A stretch of 64,000 nt of DNA, from the NCBI GenBank assembly GCA_963422285.2, contig CAXXJO010000002.1, forward strand, positions 930,001-994,000, written 5' to 3'. The DNA comes from VXYL01 sp963422285 (lineage in GTDB: Bacteria > Pseudomonadota > Gammaproteobacteria > Pseudomonadales > Azotimanducaceae). The notes beneath the pieces were generated by a model. The model searched no databases. It was not told the DNA's origin and was given only the letters and a program-made list of their open reading frames with translations. A program made the translations under genes and the position numbers. Shown here piece by piece: positions 42,901 through 51,260 of this stretch; the stretch's first letter is position 1; every line of letters begins with the position of its first letter.

Positions 42901-43371
42901 GGTGTCGGCGGTGGTGGCGTCGACGAGCACGATGCTGTCGTCGGCGGCGATGCCGACGGCACCGACCCCGGGGGGGGTCAGGCCCAGGCTGCGGCAAAGG
43001 TCGCCGGTGCCCTGGCCGGCGGCGACGACGATGCGCAGCGCATCCGGCCCCGCCAGACGTCGAGCCTCCGCGAGAGCCCGCCGCAGGCCGATCCGCGGCG
43101 GCGAGCCCCAGCCCGTGGCCACGGGCGGCGGCGCGGCGAGCCGGGCCTCGCGCCGCGCTGCGGATTTCCCCTGGATAGCCTCCGCAGACCAGCGGAACAG
43201 CCACAGCAAGCCCTTGCCGAGCAGCACGAGCAACTTCCACAGCACCCACAGCAGCACCAGGAAGAGAATCAGCGCCACGATGATGAGCACGATCAGGAGG
43301 ATGATTTCCACCGTCCCCCCGGACATCAGCCGCGAGAGGTAGCTACCGATGCCGGCGAAGGAGGCAGTCAT
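39949..43371 (-). CDS. tssM: T6SS membrane complex protein TssM (IcmF)
   Basis: An 1140-residue inner-membrane protein. Two hydrophobic helices lie at residues about 20-60 (IILLIVLIIVALILFLVLLW...), a cytoplasmic NTPase-like domain follows, a third helix is near residue 320 (GIGILAAGFLLAILATVVGL) and a long periplasmic region contains VDRVWAVRARVAET and a C-terminal beta domain. Canonical TssM has a P-loop GPPGxGKTT; here the corresponding stretch is VVAAGQGTGDLCRSLG, without Lys, so ATP binding is probably lost. The ATG overlaps the tssL stop (ATGA). Confidence 0.9.
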   Translation of the reverse strand: MTASFAGIGSYLSRLMSGGTVEIILLIVLIIVALILFLVLLWVLWKLLVLLGKGLLWLFRWSAEAIQGKSAARREARLAAPPPVATGWGSPPRIGLRRALAEARRLAGPDALRIVVAAGQGTGDLCRSLGLTPPGVGAVGIAADDSIVLVDATTADTRMLRRLAAALPWRRPVDAVGVLVDSAGMPGEALARAALFARATGMRTALHFVLPSSGSVAAWCIVDANNKDGSAICSRLAADTTRIWLAGGPREGLKELALAQSRELSSALDRALAVAPSSVIDIASLSFSGSGFKAAVAQTIERTRPASAPGLTMWTGIGILAAGFLLAILATVVGLQRAEYLHTAVDTAEREAAVSWTAEGIETVPSSAKVRRVSALSVRLAELSSFSPLMPFASLAPNHSAPEALGAAFLEGYVLLPLAVALDRQAEETLAPSDDPARWLEDARRAGEWFAAWEALADDPREVDLQRLFAAAFGSQQSAWAEGTDIAFADTGVKPPPPARGGLDVDRLTKTARANFVVTMQRWADSVYTNGPVAVAARRAGDRSTNWREQHAALLDLRTALQDPSQQWLTAAQDRPDHLFELRILGRAVGMSLIGQLAALESKAAVSSIRIDARAAAEYFLLPRIGPLMVRSSTGGQAGGGPSLSMTPEAVAWLAFLDRIANAGFADLPSSSPAPIVGLATLDVGMIAATRQRIRVFDQFASDLPSGLPPAVAQDLIRELASELVVGLAVGVEQALRPTQIIGVASDQAERLVRVAPALDDLADIQQWLSQRQAEDEVDRVWAVRARVAETVLVASAATLVEEDPLGIYLDPAADRNAAVRRFERGLSRLQRTYRQLAEPFIEAAEAGGGWAAVAWRNMANDIAAHERGDAASTLSGLEGMLRAYAEDPQAACTAPRPTMTGRDDYLANTLSRFRQTVADACAARLAAESRLAYDKVVDYFDKHVAWLRPYSTDANAPELAPSTLSDFATLLHEVRVHLDRVDEPFAGALAQSADFWTRGKDGGAVVRFRIDWRSRPSEEFLAENIMAVDFYGIEVDEAGVHTWRYGSTAGLRLRLAKNSRYRFVASEDAEGRQLAITEDGNGALLRVFSSLSNGALVISAEILDDLGKQYTLRLTARVSRADGAPMKMPAFSQWPLMRL

Positions 43372-44204
43372 CGGCTTCCCCGCGACTCAGATTCCGCATC
43401 GAACGGCGGCAGGCCCGACGGCCCGGCACCGCGGTCCAAGGGATCGGCCGATGCGTCAAGGGTGATGGAAAGTCCGCCGGAGATGCGCTCGGCGATACGC
43501 TCGGCGCGATCCAGCGACGCCCCGGTCAGCGCCAGCCAAGTGCCCAGCCCGCTCAGCAGCCACACGCCGAGACCGACGCCCGCAAGCGGCAACGGGGACA
43601 GTCCGATGCGCGTCGGGCGGACATCCGCAGCCGGTTCCAACGGTAGATACCGATTCGCGCTGACAGCCTCTTCGAGCGACGCGGTGAGCGACGCCAGGGC
43701 GAGGGAGTCGCCACGCAAAGACCCCTCGAAGCCGGCCCGGATCACACCCAGATAGAACGCTGCCAGCAGACCTTCCCCCTCCGCCAGACCTTGCCCCTGG
43801 GCACCGCCCGCCTCCTCCACGGCACCGTAGGCGGCAGCACGGGCGCGAGTGACCACTTCCTGGCCGGCCAGCGCCGAACCGTAGAGTTCGAACTCCAGCA
43901 GCCGCTCTCGCCAGCGGTCGAGGCCGCCGGCGGGATGATGGAGCATGCGCTCGTCCGCCAACCCGACCAAGGCGTAGGCAGCCGCGCGGGAGGTGCTGAC
44001 GTCGTTGCGAATGGCAGTCGGCAGCGAACGCACGAAGGCATCCACCCCTTGCGCCAGTCGCCGCCGACTGGCATCCATTGCGGACGCCACCGCGGTCGGA
44101 TCCACCGCCTCCAGCACCTCGGATGCGAGCATATCTTCCTCGCTGTCGAGCAAGTCGAGAAAGGGAACCGCGCGAATGGCGATCCCGAAGCCGGCCGCGC
44201 TCAT
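43368..44204 (-). CDS. tssL: T6SS membrane complex protein TssL (DotU)
   Basis: A 278-residue DotU-type protein. The cytoplasmic part carries SRAAAYALVGLADERMLHH, RWRERLLEFELYGSALAGQE and EGLLAAFYLGVIRAGFEG, matching the DotU helices (ALCALIDExxL, LLxxFHNxxxGGExFF, YLCLxLGFxG). One transmembrane helix lies near residue 215 (PLPLAGVGLGVWLLSGLGTW), with a short periplasmic tail and no peptidoglycan-binding domain. The gene is two bases from tssK and overlaps tssM, so the three are co-translated. Confidence 0.88.
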   Translation of the reverse strand: MSAAGFGIAIRAVPFLDLLDSEEDMLASEVLEAVDPTAVASAMDASRRRLAQGVDAFVRSLPTAIRNDVSTSRAAAYALVGLADERMLHHPAGGLDRWRERLLEFELYGSALAGQEVVTRARAAAYGAVEEAGGAQGQGLAEGEGLLAAFYLGVIRAGFEGSLRGDSLALASLTASLEEAVSANRYLPLEPAADVRPTRIGLSPLPLAGVGLGVWLLSGLGTWLALTGASLDRAERIAERISGGLSITLDASADPLDRGAGPSGLPPFDAESESRGSR

Positions 44205-44206
44205 GA

Positions 44207-45484
44207 TCAGCCGCCGCTACGCCAAGGCGCGTGGGACATTCGCCCCGGCGTCGCCGCCGGAGCGGGCAGGGCTGCCGGCAGGCCCAGGTCGCTATCATCT
44301 TCGGGCAGGAGCATCGAGAACGAGACGTTGGCTGGCGGCGGCGTCCGCGCCGCCAAGGCGAGCGCCGGCGCCCCGCCGCGCCAGAACGCGTCGTCGTCGA
44401 CGTGGTAGAGCGCTAGCAGCGGACCGCTGGAAATGCCGATGCGCGGATCGCGTTCCATCGGTCGGCGCGAACAGCCGGCGACACGCCGCGTGAGCGCTTC
44501 CTGGATTCGATCCGGCGTCGCCAGCGCCGCGCCTTCCAGCCAGGAGCGGGCGGACAGCAGTTCTGCCGGACGTGACGCTTCAATGGCGAGCAGCAGATCA
44601 CCCGGTGGCACGTCCTCGACGACGAAAGTGCCGGGGTCCGCACCGGCGCGGAAGACACTAGCGCGGAACGGCAGGCCGATGCCGGACGCAGCGGTCTCCG
44701 CGGCGTAGAGCAGACGATGCATCGAACCGCGCTGATCGGCCGGGTCCCAGACCACATCGAGCCGCTCGAAGACGCCTGCCGCGCTACGTACGCCGAGTGC
44801 CAGCCGCAGCGCTTCAATGCCCAAGCGCCCGGGCGCAACCGATGGCGCCGCCAGCAGTGCTTGGATGACGCCGACGCCCTGAGCGAGCGCCGCCGCCACC
44901 TGTCCGAGAACCCGCGCCAGCGGCCTCTCTTCCGCACCGGGCAGCCGCAGCGTGGCCATGAATCCCGCGCTCAGCGCACTTAGCGCACCCAGTTGGCGGT
45001 TGAGTTCCGCGCGCATGGGGTGGTCCGCGTCGATCAACAGCGCCGGCGGCGCCCACTCCGGGGAAGTGCCCCAAACGCCGCCCCGATAGACCAGCCGCGC
45101 CACCGGAAGGGTGACCTCGGACGGCATATCTTCGCCCAGTTTCAGAAACAGCTCGCCGGATTGTCCGTTGCGCGACAGACAAAAGCTCGCTTGATCGCCG
45201 TCCTGGCGGTCCCGGACGTCGAGATTCAACGTCAGACCGGATTCGGAAAAGGACTGCCCGCCCGGAAAGAAGCCCACGCAGTCGATGCGCAGCTGGCCGG
45301 ACGCCAGCGCCGTCTCGTCGAGCAGGAAGGACGTGAAGCCCCAGGGCCAGGGATCGGCCACGAGGGCAGCGACGTACGACAACGTGGCATTGCGAAGATC
45401 CGCCTGCTGGAAGTGCAGGGGACTGAGCACCAAGCCATTGCGCCACGCAACCGCTTCGGGAATCGGGGGTACGTGCCTAGACAC
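44207..45484 (-). CDS. tssK: T6SS baseplate protein TssK
   Basis: A 425-residue protein that connects baseplate and membrane complex. AVAWRNGLVLSPLHFQQADLR is the conserved TssK start (VxWxEGMxLxPQHFQ), with WPWGF and LRIDCVGFFPGGQSF following and LARVLGQVAAALAQG near the middle. The GTG start at 45484 has GGAG upstream. It follows the tssJ-like gene by 90 bases and precedes tssL by two. Confidence 0.92.
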   Translation of the reverse strand: MSRHVPPIPEAVAWRNGLVLSPLHFQQADLRNATLSYVAALVADPWPWGFTSFLLDETALASGQLRIDCVGFFPGGQSFSESGLTLNLDVRDRQDGDQASFCLSRNGQSGELFLKLGEDMPSEVTLPVARLVYRGGVWGTSPEWAPPALLIDADHPMRAELNRQLGALSALSAGFMATLRLPGAEERPLARVLGQVAAALAQGVGVIQALLAAPSVAPGRLGIEALRLALGVRSAAGVFERLDVVWDPADQRGSMHRLLYAAETAASGIGLPFRASVFRAGADPGTFVVEDVPPGDLLLAIEASRPAELLSARSWLEGAALATPDRIQEALTRRVAGCSRRPMERDPRIGISSGPLLALYHVDDDAFWRGGAPALALAARTPPPANVSFSMLLPEDDSDLGLPAALPAPAATPGRMSHAPWRSGG

Positions 45485-45574
45485 TATTGACTATCTCCTT
45501 GCATGTCGTCGTCTCCCTGTACCGCGATCTCCAACAACCGCCGGTACGCTCCCATCGCGGCCCACCGGGTTGCG

Positions 45575-46111
45575 CTAGTCGCCCTTGGCCGGCAGGCGTT
45601 TCCAGAACGACAGACGTTCCCAGAACGACGGCTTGTCCAGCGGTTCGCCGCCATCGAGTATGCAGCCGGCATCTTCAACGCGCACGGTGACCGAGCCGTT
45701 GCGCTCGAATCGCAGCGGTGCGGGCGGAGTGGAGGTATCGCAGAACAAGACGCCGGCGACTTTGGCGTCGACCTTCACGTCCAGCGGCCCCACCACTGTG
45801 CCGGGAACCACTTCCCAGGCATCGTAATGCACTTCCGGGTGCGCTTGCCGGAAGGCGTTCCCAGCCCCATCGAACCATCCTGTCGGATCGATGCCCAGCA
45901 GCCGTTCCACAAGCGCGGCATCCTCGACCCGCACCAGCTCGACGGCTGCCGGCCAGTCGTCGTTGGCGCCGTCGGCCATCGACAGAGTGATGCGTTCCAG
46001 CTTCAGCAGGCGCTTCGGCTTGGTGAGCTTCTCTTTTCGGCTCGCGCAGCCACCGGCCGCTAGCGTCACCGCCAGCAGCAGGCACAGGGCACGGATGCTT
46101 TGCTTCGCCAT
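45575..46111 (-). CDS. tssJ: TssJ-like T6SS outer-membrane lipoprotein
   Basis: A 178-residue lipoprotein with signal KQSIRALCLLLAVTLAAGGC. The body LERITLSMADGANDDWPAAVELVRVED, then DAWEVVPGTVVGPLDVKVDAKVAGVLFCD fits the TssJ beta-sandwich pattern, but conservation is low. TssJ anchors TssM to the outer membrane. The assignment leans on lipidation and on its place between tssH and tssK. An ATG at 46150 overlapping the tssH stop would add 13 residues before the signal; the 46111 start gives a standard signal peptide and is preferred. Confidence 0.72.
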   Translation of the reverse strand: MAKQSIRALCLLLAVTLAAGGCASRKEKLTKPKRLLKLERITLSMADGANDDWPAAVELVRVEDAALVERLLGIDPTGWFDGAGNAFRQAHPEVHYDAWEVVPGTVVGPLDVKVDAKVAGVLFCDTSTPPAPLRFERNGSVTVRVEDAGCILDGGEPLDKPSFWERLSFWKRLPAKGD

Positions 46112-46146
46112 ATGCCCCGCGGAATGCCGGATATGCAAGCCAAGCC

Positions 46147-48399
46147 TCATCCGCGCACTGCGAAACGGCCGTCTTGCCGATCCACGATCGCATCGCCAGG
46201 CGGCTGGCCGGCACCGAGTTTCTCCAGTACGTATTCGGCGATCACCGGACGAATCGAACGGGCGATGATGCCGTCCAGGAAGCGGGCGCCTTGGGGCGTC
46301 GCCTTGACGCGCTCGGCTAGCCATTCATGCACGTCTTCCTCGAACGTCAAGGTGCTGCGATGGGACGTCCGGTAGGCCTGCGCGAGCCGGTCGAGGCGCA
46401 TCGCGGCGATGGTGGCCAGCGTCTCCTCGCCGAGCGGCCAATACGGTACTAGCTGCAAACGGCCGATGAACGCTGCCGCGAAATGCTGCCCCAGCGCACG
46501 GCTCAGCGCTTGGTGGAACCGATCCTCGTCGAGCGGCGGATCGGCCTGCGCCGCCTTCTCCACCACCTTGTCGCCGGCATTGGTGGTGAGGATGATCAAG
46601 GCGTTCGAGAAGTCCGCTTCGATACCCTCGGCATCCTCCATCCAGCCTCGATCGAGCACTTGGTAGAGCATCTCGATGACATCCGCGTGAGCTTTTTCGA
46701 TCTCGTCGAGCAGCACGACCGAATAGGGCGTGCGGCGAATGCCCTCGGTGAGCACACCGCCCTCGCCGTAGCCGACGTAGCCAGCCGGCGCACCCTTCAG
46801 GCCGGAGACCGTATGCGCTTCTTGGTACTCCGACATGTTGATCGTCAGGATGCGGCCGCCGAACAGCACCTCGGCGATGGCGTGAGCCGTTTCTGTCTTG
46901 CCGACCCCGGACGGCCCGCAGAACATCAGCGCACCCACGGGCCGGCGGCGATCGGAGAGACCGGCGAGGTAGGCGCGGGCCTGCGATGCGCAGCGGGCCA
47001 GCGCTTCGTCCTGGCCGACGACACGCTCGGCGAGAGTCTGCTCCAAGGTCGCCGCGGTCTTGCTCACGTCGGACAGCATGCCGCCAATGGGCACACCGGT
47101 CAGATCCGACACCACCGCCGCGACATCCTCTTCCAACACCACGAGACGGTCGTCGCCGGAGTGCTCCATCCGTGCCCGGGCGCAGGCGGAATCAAGCACC
47201 ACGATGGCCTTGTCCGGTAGCTGCCGGCCCACCATGTAGCGGCGTGACAGCGCCACGGCGGAGTCGAGCACGTGGTCGCCGAACTCCACCGCATGGTGTT
47301 CGCCCAGACCCGGCGCCACTCCCTCAACGATGCGCAGCGCCTCGGCGTCGTCGGGCTCCGGGATGCGCACCGGCGCGATGCGCCTGGCTAGGCCCGGGTC
47401 GGGTTCGATGTGCCGCCGCCACTCGCGCCAGCCACAGGTGCCGAGAATGCGCACCGCGGTGCCGCTCAGTACGCTGCGCAGGGCGTCGGCGCCCTGGTTC
47501 TGGTCGCCGAACAGCAGATGGATGTCGTCCACGAACAGGATCATGCCGGAGTCCGCCACTTCCTTGATGATCGCCTGCAGGCGCTCTTCGAGCGCTCCGC
47601 GGACGACGGCACCGGCGCGAAGCGCCGAGACATCGAGGGACCAGACCGGCGTGTCGTGCAGCACGGCGGGTATCGCATCCGATCCCTGGGCCAAGGCCTG
47701 AACGAAGCCGAGGCCGCAGGCCGTCTTGCCAACGCCGGCTTCGCCCACCAGGGCCGCCGAGTTCTGCCGGCGACGCAGGAGAATCGAGGTGATCGCCTGC
47801 ACTTGCGTCCCGAAGCCGACCACGGCGTCGAACTCCCCCGCGCGCGCCGCGGCGATCATGTCGCGGCCGTAGCGAGACAGCTCGCGGTATTCCTGGTCGG
47901 TCGCGGCGGCGGCCACGCCCTGCCCTTCGGTACGCTTGCCGCCCGTGCCGCCGGCCATCGCCAAGCGGGCGAGATCGAGGCGCTCGAAACTCGGCAACAT
48001 CGCCACCAGACGCGGCCACGCATCGCCACGGCGGGCGACGGTCTCGAAGAACCGCACTGGCGACACGACGGCATCGCCGTAATCGTCGAAAGCCAGCGAC
48101 CACGATTCGCGCAGCAGATGGGCCAGCGATCCGTCCAGAGAAGGCAGCGTACCGGGTTTCGCGCGTGGTTCGTTGGCGACCTGTTGGGCCAGCGCGGACT
48201 CGATGGCCGGGCCGTCGCCGCCGGCGTCGTCGAGCGCCCTCATCGTGCTGGCGCCAACGCCGCGGTCGCGTAGCAGAGCGAGCAGGAACTGCTCGATGGT
48301 CATGCTGCTGCGGGCATCGCGCGCCGCAGCCTCGGCGGTGGTATGGAGAACCCGGCGCGCGTCCGGATCGAGATGTTCGTATAGCTTGCGTAGATTCAT
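46147..48399 (-). CDS. tssH: T6SS sheath-recycling AAA+ ATPase TssH (ClpV), M domain absent
   Basis: A 750-residue ClpV-type ATPase that disassembles contracted TssBC sheath. The N-domain is LRKLYEHLDPDARRVLHTTAEAA; the first ATPase domain has GEAGVGKTA and ILFVDDIHLLFG; the second has GPSGVGKTETAHAIAEVLFGG and VVLLDEIEKAHADVIEMLYQ. Usual length is about 850-900 residues. The missing part is the coiled-coil middle domain: AIVVLDSACARARME runs almost directly into DVAAVVSDLTGVPIGGM. The C-terminal ATPase part is complete. Confidence 0.92.
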   Translation of the reverse strand: MNLRKLYEHLDPDARRVLHTTAEAAARDARSSMTIEQFLLALLRDRGVGASTMRALDDAGGDGPAIESALAQQVANEPRAKPGTLPSLDGSLAHLLRESWSLAFDDYGDAVVSPVRFFETVARRGDAWPRLVAMLPSFERLDLARLAMAGGTGGKRTEGQGVAAAATDQEYRELSRYGRDMIAAARAGEFDAVVGFGTQVQAITSILLRRRQNSAALVGEAGVGKTACGLGFVQALAQGSDAIPAVLHDTPVWSLDVSALRAGAVVRGALEERLQAIIKEVADSGMILFVDDIHLLFGDQNQGADALRSVLSGTAVRILGTCGWREWRRHIEPDPGLARRIAPVRIPEPDDAEALRIVEGVAPGLGEHHAVEFGDHVLDSAVALSRRYMVGRQLPDKAIVVLDSACARARMEHSGDDRLVVLEEDVAAVVSDLTGVPIGGMLSDVSKTAATLEQTLAERVVGQDEALARCASQARAYLAGLSDRRRPVGALMFCGPSGVGKTETAHAIAEVLFGGRILTINMSEYQEAHTVSGLKGAPAGYVGYGEGGVLTEGIRRTPYSVVLLDEIEKAHADVIEMLYQVLDRGWMEDAEGIEADFSNALIILTTNAGDKVVEKAAQADPPLDEDRFHQALSRALGQHFAAAFIGRLQLVPYWPLGEETLATIAAMRLDRLAQAYRTSHRSTLTFEEDVHEWLAERVKATPQGARFLDGIIARSIRPVIAEYVLEKLGAGQPPGDAIVDRQDGRFAVRG

Positions 48400-48537
48400 G
48401 TTGCTCTAATGCACCTTCCAGCCGTATCTGGGGTATCCGTTCGTCACATCGGCATCCACAACATACGACACTCTAGCGCATTCGCGCAGCCTGCACAATC
48501 GGCGGGTTGTCGTTGTTCCCGGGACCGGGAGAAGCGC

Positions 48538-49611
48538 CTACGAATCGGGTGGTTGGCGCATCTGCGCCTCACGCTCGGCGCGCCACGCCACGCTTTCGCG
48601 CGCGCCGCGCAGGTCGGCACCGGCGAGGTCCTCTTCGACGCCGTGCAGATCCGCTTCGACCAGACGGGCATTCTGCACGTTCGCCCGCGCCAGCACAGCG
48701 TTGCGGAATGCGGCTCGAAAGGCGTTCACGCCCTGCAGATCCGCGCCGGTCAGATCGGCATCCAACCATGCGCTGTACGGTGCCGACGCCCGTGCGAAGC
48801 GGGCGCCGGCGAGGTTCGCCTTGGGGAACAGGGCACCTTCGAGGTCGGCGTGCTCGAATCCGGCGCCGTCGGCGCGCGCCTGCGCGAACAGAGCGCCTTT
48901 GAGATGGGCGGCACCGAAATCCGCTTCCGTCAAGTCGCATTCCGCGAAGATGGAGCGTTCGGCCCAGCGAAAGCGGGCCCCGGAGAACACGCTCTGGTAG
49001 AGATTGCAACTCTCGAAGCGCACCTTGGAGAAGTCGGCGTTCCGGCCATTGGCGCGGATGAAGCTGCAACGTTCGAAATGGGCGTTGTCGATGGTCCAGG
49101 TAGAAAAGTCGGCTTCCACCGCGGTGGCGTTGTTCCAACGGGCGCTCTCGGCTGCGAAAGCGCCGATCTCGCAGCCGGAAACGGTGAACAGACGCTGCCT
49201 GCAGCCAGCGCTGTTGAGGGCGACGCGCTCGAATTCGCTTTCGGCCAGCACGACCTGCTCGCCGGTCTGCTCCAGCGTCAGCTGCGCCAGCCGGCTTTGC
49301 GAGAACACCGTCTCGGCCAGCGCACCGGCGTCGCCGCCGACGATGCGCAAACCCGTGCCGCTGCAATCCATCCAACGGGTCTTGATCAGCCGGCAGTCGT
49401 CGAGCACGCAATCGTCGAAGCGGCAGTTCAGAAAGATCGTCTCTTCGAGATTCGAGCGCACGAGGTGAAGCCGCTCGAAGGTGCAGTCCTGGAAGATCAC
49501 CTTGGCGATGTCGTCGTCCTGGAACCGCACGTCCTGCCACGAGACGCCGACGACGGGAATGCCGGCGGCGCGGTGAGCACCCTCTGGATCCTCAAAACGC
49601 ATGGCAGCCAT
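48538..49611 (-). CDS. Pentapeptide-repeat protein of the T6SS operon
   Basis: A 357-residue protein that is almost entirely pentapeptide repeats, for example CTFERLHLVRSNLEETIFLNCRF and later ANLAGARFARASAPYSAWLDADLTGADL, predicted to form a long right-handed beta-helix. The start at 49611 lies two bases after the stop of the preceding gene. It resembles the C-terminal half of the DUF2169 protein (17755-20274). Its position between tssC and tssH in the core operon is unusual and suggests a structural or chaperone role, not an accessory one. Confidence 0.85.
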   Translation of the reverse strand: MAAMRFEDPEGAHRAAGIPVVGVSWQDVRFQDDDIAKVIFQDCTFERLHLVRSNLEETIFLNCRFDDCVLDDCRLIKTRWMDCSGTGLRIVGGDAGALAETVFSQSRLAQLTLEQTGEQVVLAESEFERVALNSAGCRQRLFTVSGCEIGAFAAESARWNNATAVEADFSTWTIDNAHFERCSFIRANGRNADFSKVRFESCNLYQSVFSGARFRWAERSIFAECDLTEADFGAAHLKGALFAQARADGAGFEHADLEGALFPKANLAGARFARASAPYSAWLDADLTGADLQGVNAFRAAFRNAVLARANVQNARLVEADLHGVEEDLAGADLRGARESVAWRAEREAQMRQPPDS

Positions 49612-49613
49612 GC

Positions 49614-51068
49614 TCAGGACGCCGACAGCGAAGCCAGGGCAGAGGCGGCGCGCTCCGCAGCACCGCGCCAGCCCTGCTTGGCATCCATGCGCACGACGCG
49701 CATCGTCGGCCAAGCGCTCTCTGGCAGGCTTCCGGCCCAGAACGGATCGCCGGGCGGCGCGATGGCGACGACCGGCCGTCCCTCGTTGGCCGGGGCAAGG
49801 GCTTCGTCCGCGCCAAGCACCAGCGCCGCGGCGCGGTCGGGATGCGCCGCGGGGAGCAGCTTGTCGTGCAGGATGCGGCTCTCGGCCGCCGGCCAGTCGC
49901 AATCGATGCCGACGCCATGGCACAGCTTCTTGCCGATCCACACCCCCGAGCCGGCAAACGGCTTGGCCGGCGGCGGACGTGGCGACAGCAGCTCGACCAG
50001 CGAACCGTCATCGAGCACGGCCTGCGGAATGAGCTGGGCATCGGGGAGTTCGCCAGCGCCGAGATCGAAGACCTCGACATTCGCCGGCGTCGCCAGCGCC
50101 GCATCGATCCACGGCTGCCAGCGGTGCGGATGGGTGCGCCAGAGATGGACGTTGGTACCGGCAGCGAAAGCCTGCTCTGCGGCGCGAGCCGACTCGTTGC
50201 CCAGCGGCTTTCCGCACAGCAGCGCGAGCGCCGGAGCGCTAGGCGCAGCGAACGGCCCGGCGCGCTCGGCAAGGCGTTCCGCCAACGCGCCGTCGCCGGC
50301 CAGCAGCGCCAGTTCCAGACGCGCGGCCGCCATCCACGGGTCGTCGGCGCTATCGAAGCGGCCCCAGGCGCGCGTCGCGCAGCCGCCTATCCATGCCACC
50401 CGGGCCACCGCCGGCATCATGTCGCCCGGAACATCGACCGCGGCGAGGAGCCGCTCGGCGAAGCGCTGCAGCCGCTTCATCTCCCCGCGGCGGGCCATGA
50501 TCGCGGCTGCCACCATGGCCACGGCGCCAGCCGCCATCGATTCGGGCAGCGGCGCGATTCCTTGCAGATAGGGTTCGATGAAGTGCATAGCGGCTGCGGT
50601 ACGATTGTCCACCAGCGCCGCGCGGGCGCCCGTCAATGCGACATGGGCATGCATCGGCAATGCCATCGCTACCCGTTCGGCACCGCGGTGGTCGCCCAGC
50701 AGATGACGACGACGGGCCAGCGCCAGACAAGCAGCGGGATCTCCGGCATCGTGCAGAGCTTCCAGGCGCTCGACACCGGCCCGAACGGCGCCGGCGAGAA
50801 TCAGCGCCTCGGCTTCCAGCAAGGCCATCGTCGGCGCATCGGGCCGGCTGCGCGCCGCCTGCAATGCGCCGACCGCGTCGCCTTCGGCTAGCTGCCGCCA
50901 GCCGGGGACGCCGTTGATCCCGGTGCGCTGCATGTCGCCTTGGGCCGCCAGCCTCGCAGCGCGGAGCGCCGGCGGGGCATCCGTCCACGCCTCGTGGAGA
51001 ATGCCGACCCCGTGATCCCAGGCGCTGCGCCCACGGGCAACGGTCGCCATAACATGGTCGACTAACAT
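49614..51068 (-). CDS. Unknown alpha-helical protein in the T6SS core operon
   Basis: A 484-residue protein I do not recognise. Residues 1 to about 300 are alanine-rich helices in a repeated pattern (LLEAEALILAGAVRAGVERLEALHDAGDP, VARVAWIGGCATRAWGRF), like TPR or similar solenoids. From about 300 on it looks globular (LWRTHPHRWQPWIDAALATP, GVWIGKKLCHGVGIDCDWPAAESRILHDKL). It lies between tssC, after a perfect palindrome, and the pentapeptide-repeat gene that follows after two bases. Co-location suggests a dedicated component of this T6SS variant. Confidence 0.6.
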   Translation of the reverse strand: MLVDHVMATVARGRSAWDHGVGILHEAWTDAPPALRAARLAAQGDMQRTGINGVPGWRQLAEGDAVGALQAARSRPDAPTMALLEAEALILAGAVRAGVERLEALHDAGDPAACLALARRRHLLGDHRGAERVAMALPMHAHVALTGARAALVDNRTAAAMHFIEPYLQGIAPLPESMAAGAVAMVAAAIMARRGEMKRLQRFAERLLAAVDVPGDMMPAVARVAWIGGCATRAWGRFDSADDPWMAAARLELALLAGDGALAERLAERAGPFAAPSAPALALLCGKPLGNESARAAEQAFAAGTNVHLWRTHPHRWQPWIDAALATPANVEVFDLGAGELPDAQLIPQAVLDDGSLVELLSPRPPPAKPFAGSGVWIGKKLCHGVGIDCDWPAAESRILHDKLLPAAHPDRAAALVLGADEALAPANEGRPVVAIAPPGDPFWAGSLPESAWPTMRVVRMDAKQGWRGAAERAASALASLSAS

Positions 51069-51200
51069 CTTGCGTCTACCCTACAACCACACGGCGCACT
51101 CGCTTGCCTGATCCACCGACAGCAAGCCATTCGGAGTCCGCATTGGATATCCGTACAGCCCGGATCGACTTCGCCGCGGCCGCGCAGAGAAGGCCGCAGG

Positions 51201-51244
51201 CACGATTCTCCTTCCACGCCGGCCGGCGTGGAAGGAGAATCGTG
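51201..51244. terminator. Perfect 44-bp palindrome after tssC
   Basis: The 22-bp left arm (starting CACGATTCTCCTTCC, 51201-51222) is the exact reverse complement of the right arm (51223-51244). As RNA it would fold into a very stable hairpin 17 bases past the tssC stop. No U-run follows in the minus direction, so attenuation and 3'-end protection of the tssBC message are more likely than simple termination. It would favour excess sheath protein over downstream products. Confidence 0.75.
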
Positions 51245-51260
51245 ATGCCAGCGAATGCGA

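Noticed and set aside
30717..45484. Phage tail or extracellular contractile injection origin instead of T6SS
   Set aside because: tssJ-like, tssK, tssL, tssM and ClpV genes are all present, and these define a T6SS.
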